64,000 nt of DNA from CAVQBJ01 sp963724405 (GTDB lineage: Bacteria; Actinomycetota; Thermoleophilia; Solirubrobacterales; Solirubrobacteraceae), in assembly GCA_963724405.1 (NCBI GenBank), contig CAVRUQ010000003.1, positions 620,001 through 684,000 of the forward strand. The letters are read 5' to 3'. Every line of letters begins with the position of its first letter. Positions within the stretch are counted from its first letter, which is position 1. The notes beneath the pieces are model-generated. The model saw only the letters and a program-made list of their open reading frames with translations. It did no database searches and was not told the DNA's origin. The position numbers and the translations under genes were made by a program. Below, one piece after another: positions 62,219-64,000 of this stretch.

Positions 62219-62241
62219 CCGCGGCGGGGTGCACCGCGGCG
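62219..62241 (+). terminator. Possible hairpin terminator after the NlpC/P60 gene
   Basis: GCCGCGG and CCGCGGC form a 7-bp stem with a 9-nt loop 75 nt after the stop. No T-run follows. Confidence 0.3.
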
Positions 62242-62306
62242 GCTCGCGCGTGCCGGTCATCGGGTACCCTCCCTAACTAGAGCGATCTATCTATGGGAGG
62301 TGTCTG

Positions 62307-63191
62307 ATGCCTGTCGTCGAGCTCTCCGCCGGCCCGATCGAGTACAGCGACACCGGCGGCGACGGACCGACGCTCGTCTTCCTGCACGGCCTCGTGATGG
62401 ACGGCACGCTGTTCGATCCGGTCGTCGAGCAGTTGCGCGCCGACCACCGCTGCATCGTTCCGACGCTTCCGCTCGGCGGTCACCGCCTGCCCATGCACGC
62501 CGACGCCGACCTCTCGCTGCGAGGATTCGGCCTGATCGTCGGCGAGTTCCTGCACCGACTCGACCTCACCGACGTCACGCTCGTCCAGAACGACCACGCC
62601 GCGGCGCTCGTGTACGCCGGCGAGGGAGCGACCCGGGTCGCCCGGCTGGTCGTGTCCTCATGCGAGGCGTTCGACAACTACCCGCCTGGGCTCCCGGGCC
62701 GCAACGCGTCGCTGCTCGCCCGCGTCCCCGGCGGCGTGTACATCGCGATGCAGCTCATGCGCATCCGGCCGCTGCGGCGGCTGCCGATGACGCTGGGCTG
62801 GATGAGCAAGCGCCCGATCGCCAGCGACGTCACCGACCGCTGGTTCGCGCCGGCGCGGTCCGACCGGGCGATTCGACGCGACCTCATCAAGTACGCAGGG
62901 GCGGCGCGCGCCGCCGACATGGTCGACGTGACGGAGCGCCTGCGCGCGTTCGACCGGCCCGCGCTCGTGCTGTGGGCGTCGGAGGATCGCGTGATGCCGC
63001 CCGACCACGGACGCCGTCTCGCCGAACTGCTCCCGGACGGCCGCCTCGTGTACGTGGACGACAGCTACACGCTCATCCCGCTCGACCAGCCGCTCGAGTT
63101 CGCCGAGCACGTCCGCGAGTTCGTGGCGGACACGCCCACGGACGCCGCGGCGGTCGTCGATTCCGGCCCGCCGGGGGCCACGCGCGCCTGA
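62307..63191 (+). CDS. Alpha/beta-fold hydrolase with Asp nucleophile position
   Basis: The 294-residue protein has the alpha/beta hydrolase pattern: oxyanion loop TLVFLHGLVMDGTLF, nucleophile elbow LVQNDHAAAL with D96 in place of the common serine, and an acid D227 in LWASEDRVMPP. An Asp nucleophile is the mark of haloalkane dehalogenases and epoxide hydrolases. The histidine expected near residue 254 is absent (VDDSYTLIPLDQP), so normal hydrolysis of the ester intermediate is doubtful. GGGAGG lies 7 nt before the ATG, and TACCCT near 62265-62270 is a likely -10. Confidence 0.85.
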   Translation: MPVVELSAGPIEYSDTGGDGPTLVFLHGLVMDGTLFDPVVEQLRADHRCIVPTLPLGGHRLPMHADADLSLRGFGLIVGEFLHRLDLTDVTLVQNDHAAALVYAGEGATRVARLVVSSCEAFDNYPPGLPGRNASLLARVPGGVYIAMQLMRIRPLRRLPMTLGWMSKRPIASDVTDRWFAPARSDRAIRRDLIKYAGAARAADMVDVTERLRAFDRPALVLWASEDRVMPPDHGRRLAELLPDGRLVYVDDSYTLIPLDQPLEFAEHVREFVADTPTDAAAVVDSGPPGATRA

Positions 63192-63203
63192 CGCGGGAAG
63201 CTC

Positions 63204-63238
63204 GCTCGATCTTCTCGCCTGGTGGAAGGACATCGAGC
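63204..63238. repeat. 35-bp palindromic element (copy 2)
   Basis: GCTCGAT (63204-63210) and ATCGAGC (63232-63238) form the outer arms; the inner part keeps CTTC and TGGTGGAAG. It matches the element at 31591-31625 at 28 of 35 positions and shows a compensatory base-pair change at position 2/34. Confidence 0.65.
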
Positions 63239-63265
63239 CCTCTGGGCCGGCGCCCGGCCCGCGCC

Positions 63266-63271
63266 TATGCT
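63266..63271 (+). promoter_or_regulatory. -10 element of leaderless rhodanese mRNA
   Basis: TATGCT ends 6 nt before GTG 63278. Confidence 0.6.
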
Positions 63272-63277
63272 CCAGCC

Positions 63278-64000
63278 GTGATCGCGCCCGTCATCGGCGC
63301 CGACTGGCTCTTCGAGCATCTGGACTCGGTCGTGCTCGCCGACGTTCGCTGGTACCTCGACGGACGGTCCGGCGAGGCGGCGTATCGGGCCGGCCATCTC
63401 CCGGGCGCCGTGTTCGTCGACCTCGATCGATGGCTGGCGGGCCCCGCGACGGCGGCGGGCGGGCGCCACCCACTGCCCGATCCGGAGGTCTTCGCGGAGG
63501 GCATCGCTCGGCTGGGCATCGGCGACGACGATCGCGTCGTGGCCTATGACGACGCGGGTGGCGTGATCGCCGCGCGGCTCGTGTGGATGTTGCGGGTCAC
63601 CGGTCGCGAGGCGGCGCTGCTCGACGGCGGCATCGCCGCGTGGCGGGGCAAGCTCGAGCACGCCACCCCGGCGCGGCCGCCGGCGACGTTCACGCCGCGC
63701 GCCTGGCCGGCCGAGCACCTCGCCTCGATCGATGACGCGGCCGATCGCCGCCTCGTCGTCGTCGATGCCCGGCCGCGCGAGCGCTACCTCGGCGGGGCCG
63801 ATCCCGTCGATCCACGCTCGGGCCACATCCCGGGCGCTCGTAACCTGCCGTGTCGCGAGAACCTCGACGGCGACGGACGGTTCCTCGCCGTCGCCGAGCT
63901 CCGCGCGCGCTTCGCGAGCATCGGCGCCGACGGCGACACGCCGATCGTGTCCTATTGCGGCTCGGGCGTGACCGCCTGCCACAACCTGCTCGCCCTCGAG
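63278..64000 (+). CDS. sseA: Thiosulfate/3-mercaptopyruvate sulfurtransferase, partial (runs off right edge)
   Basis: The frame stays open from GTG 63278 to the window end (241 codons, no stop). It has two rhodanese domains: an inactive one (about 1-125; VVLADVRWYLDGRSGEAAYR, GHLPGAVFVDLDRWLAGP) and an active one (about 150 onwards; VVVDARPRERYLGG, SGHIPGARNLPC) with the catalytic cysteine in VSYCGSGVTAC. The CGSGVTA loop is typical of 3-mercaptopyruvate/thiosulfate sulfurtransferases. It moves sulfane sulfur to cyanide or other acceptors and could supply sulfur to carrier proteins. Only a short C-terminal part is missing. Confidence 0.92.
   Translation, partial: MIAPVIGADWLFEHLDSVVLADVRWYLDGRSGEAAYRAGHLPGAVFVDLDRWLAGPATAAGGRHPLPDPEVFAEGIARLGIGDDDRVVAYDDAGGVIAARLVWMLRVTGREAALLDGGIAAWRGKLEHATPARPPATFTPRAWPAEHLASIDDAADRRLVVVDARPRERYLGGADPVDPRSGHIPGARNLPCRENLDGDGRFLAVAELRARFASIGADGDTPIVSYCGSGVTACHNLLALE

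Overview
The window is very GC-rich, strongly coding DNA from one bacterial chromosome. Gene content and style suggest an actinobacterium, most likely class Thermoleophilia (Solirubrobacterales-like): ruvCAB, a fused SecD-SecF, leaderless promoters, class III adenylate cyclases with membrane and HAMP modules, a SAM riboswitch, and a compact chemotaxis and flagellar switch operon. This placement is inference; no 16S rRNA gene or other rRNA/tRNA gene, CRISPR array, insertion sequence or phage gene was seen. Both ends cut a gene: a secreted protein on the left and a rhodanese on the right.

Layout. 1-3976: secreted FN3-like protein, a c-di-GMP-type GGDEF/EAL protein fused to a MerR-like DNA-binding domain, and a small membrane protein. 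4322-6085: a SAM riboswitch with promoter and a ribosome-site hairpin, followed by a threonine-synthase-family gene and a MoaD/ThiS-like carrier gene. 6211-14252: lipid kinase, relA/spoT, recJ, and a membrane GGDEF/EAL protein preceded by a small upstream ORF. 14272-20313 (minus): a small membrane protein, secDF, a zinc-ribbon PAS protein and ruvB-ruvA-ruvC. 20391-23951: two adenylate cyclases flanking a YebC-type regulator. 23984-31188: phosphomannomutase, metallo-hydrolase, RpiB-like protein, anti-sigma-like membrane protein, pdxT-pdxS and an RpiR-type regulator. 31189-31885 is a regulatory gap with two long palindromes. 31886-36782: a complete branched-chain amino acid type ABC operon (livG-livF-livH-livM-livK order) ending in a strong hairpin. 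36873-46578: acyl-CoA dehydrogenase, acetoacetyl-CoA synthetase, class V aminotransferase, cyclopropane synthase, Ppx/GppA, purU and ilvA. 46739-54287: a sigma-28-like promoter and cheW-cheB-cheR-cheA-cheC-fliM-fliN-cheY. 54306-64000: FHA protein, FAD oxidoreductase, membrane glycosyltransferase, duplicated-domain lipoprotein, SDR reductase, NlpC/P60 hydrolase, alpha/beta hydrolase and rhodanese.

How the parts work together. Signalling is dense: (p)ppGpp (RelA), cAMP (two cyclases), c-di-GMP (two GGDEF/EAL proteins) and the chemotaxis phosphorelay all lie within 54 kb, alongside the flagellar switch genes. The liv transporter, acyl-CoA dehydrogenase, acetoacetyl-CoA synthetase and ilvA fit an organism that imports and burns amino acids and acyl-CoAs. 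About 15 genes carry a TAnnnT -10 box only 6-10 nt before the start codon, which indicates leaderless mRNAs and was used to choose several starts. The most interesting locus is the SAM-riboswitch-controlled threonine-synthase-like/MoaD-like pair, which may be a sulfur-carrier-dependent route towards homocysteine or methionine rather than plain threonine synthesis.
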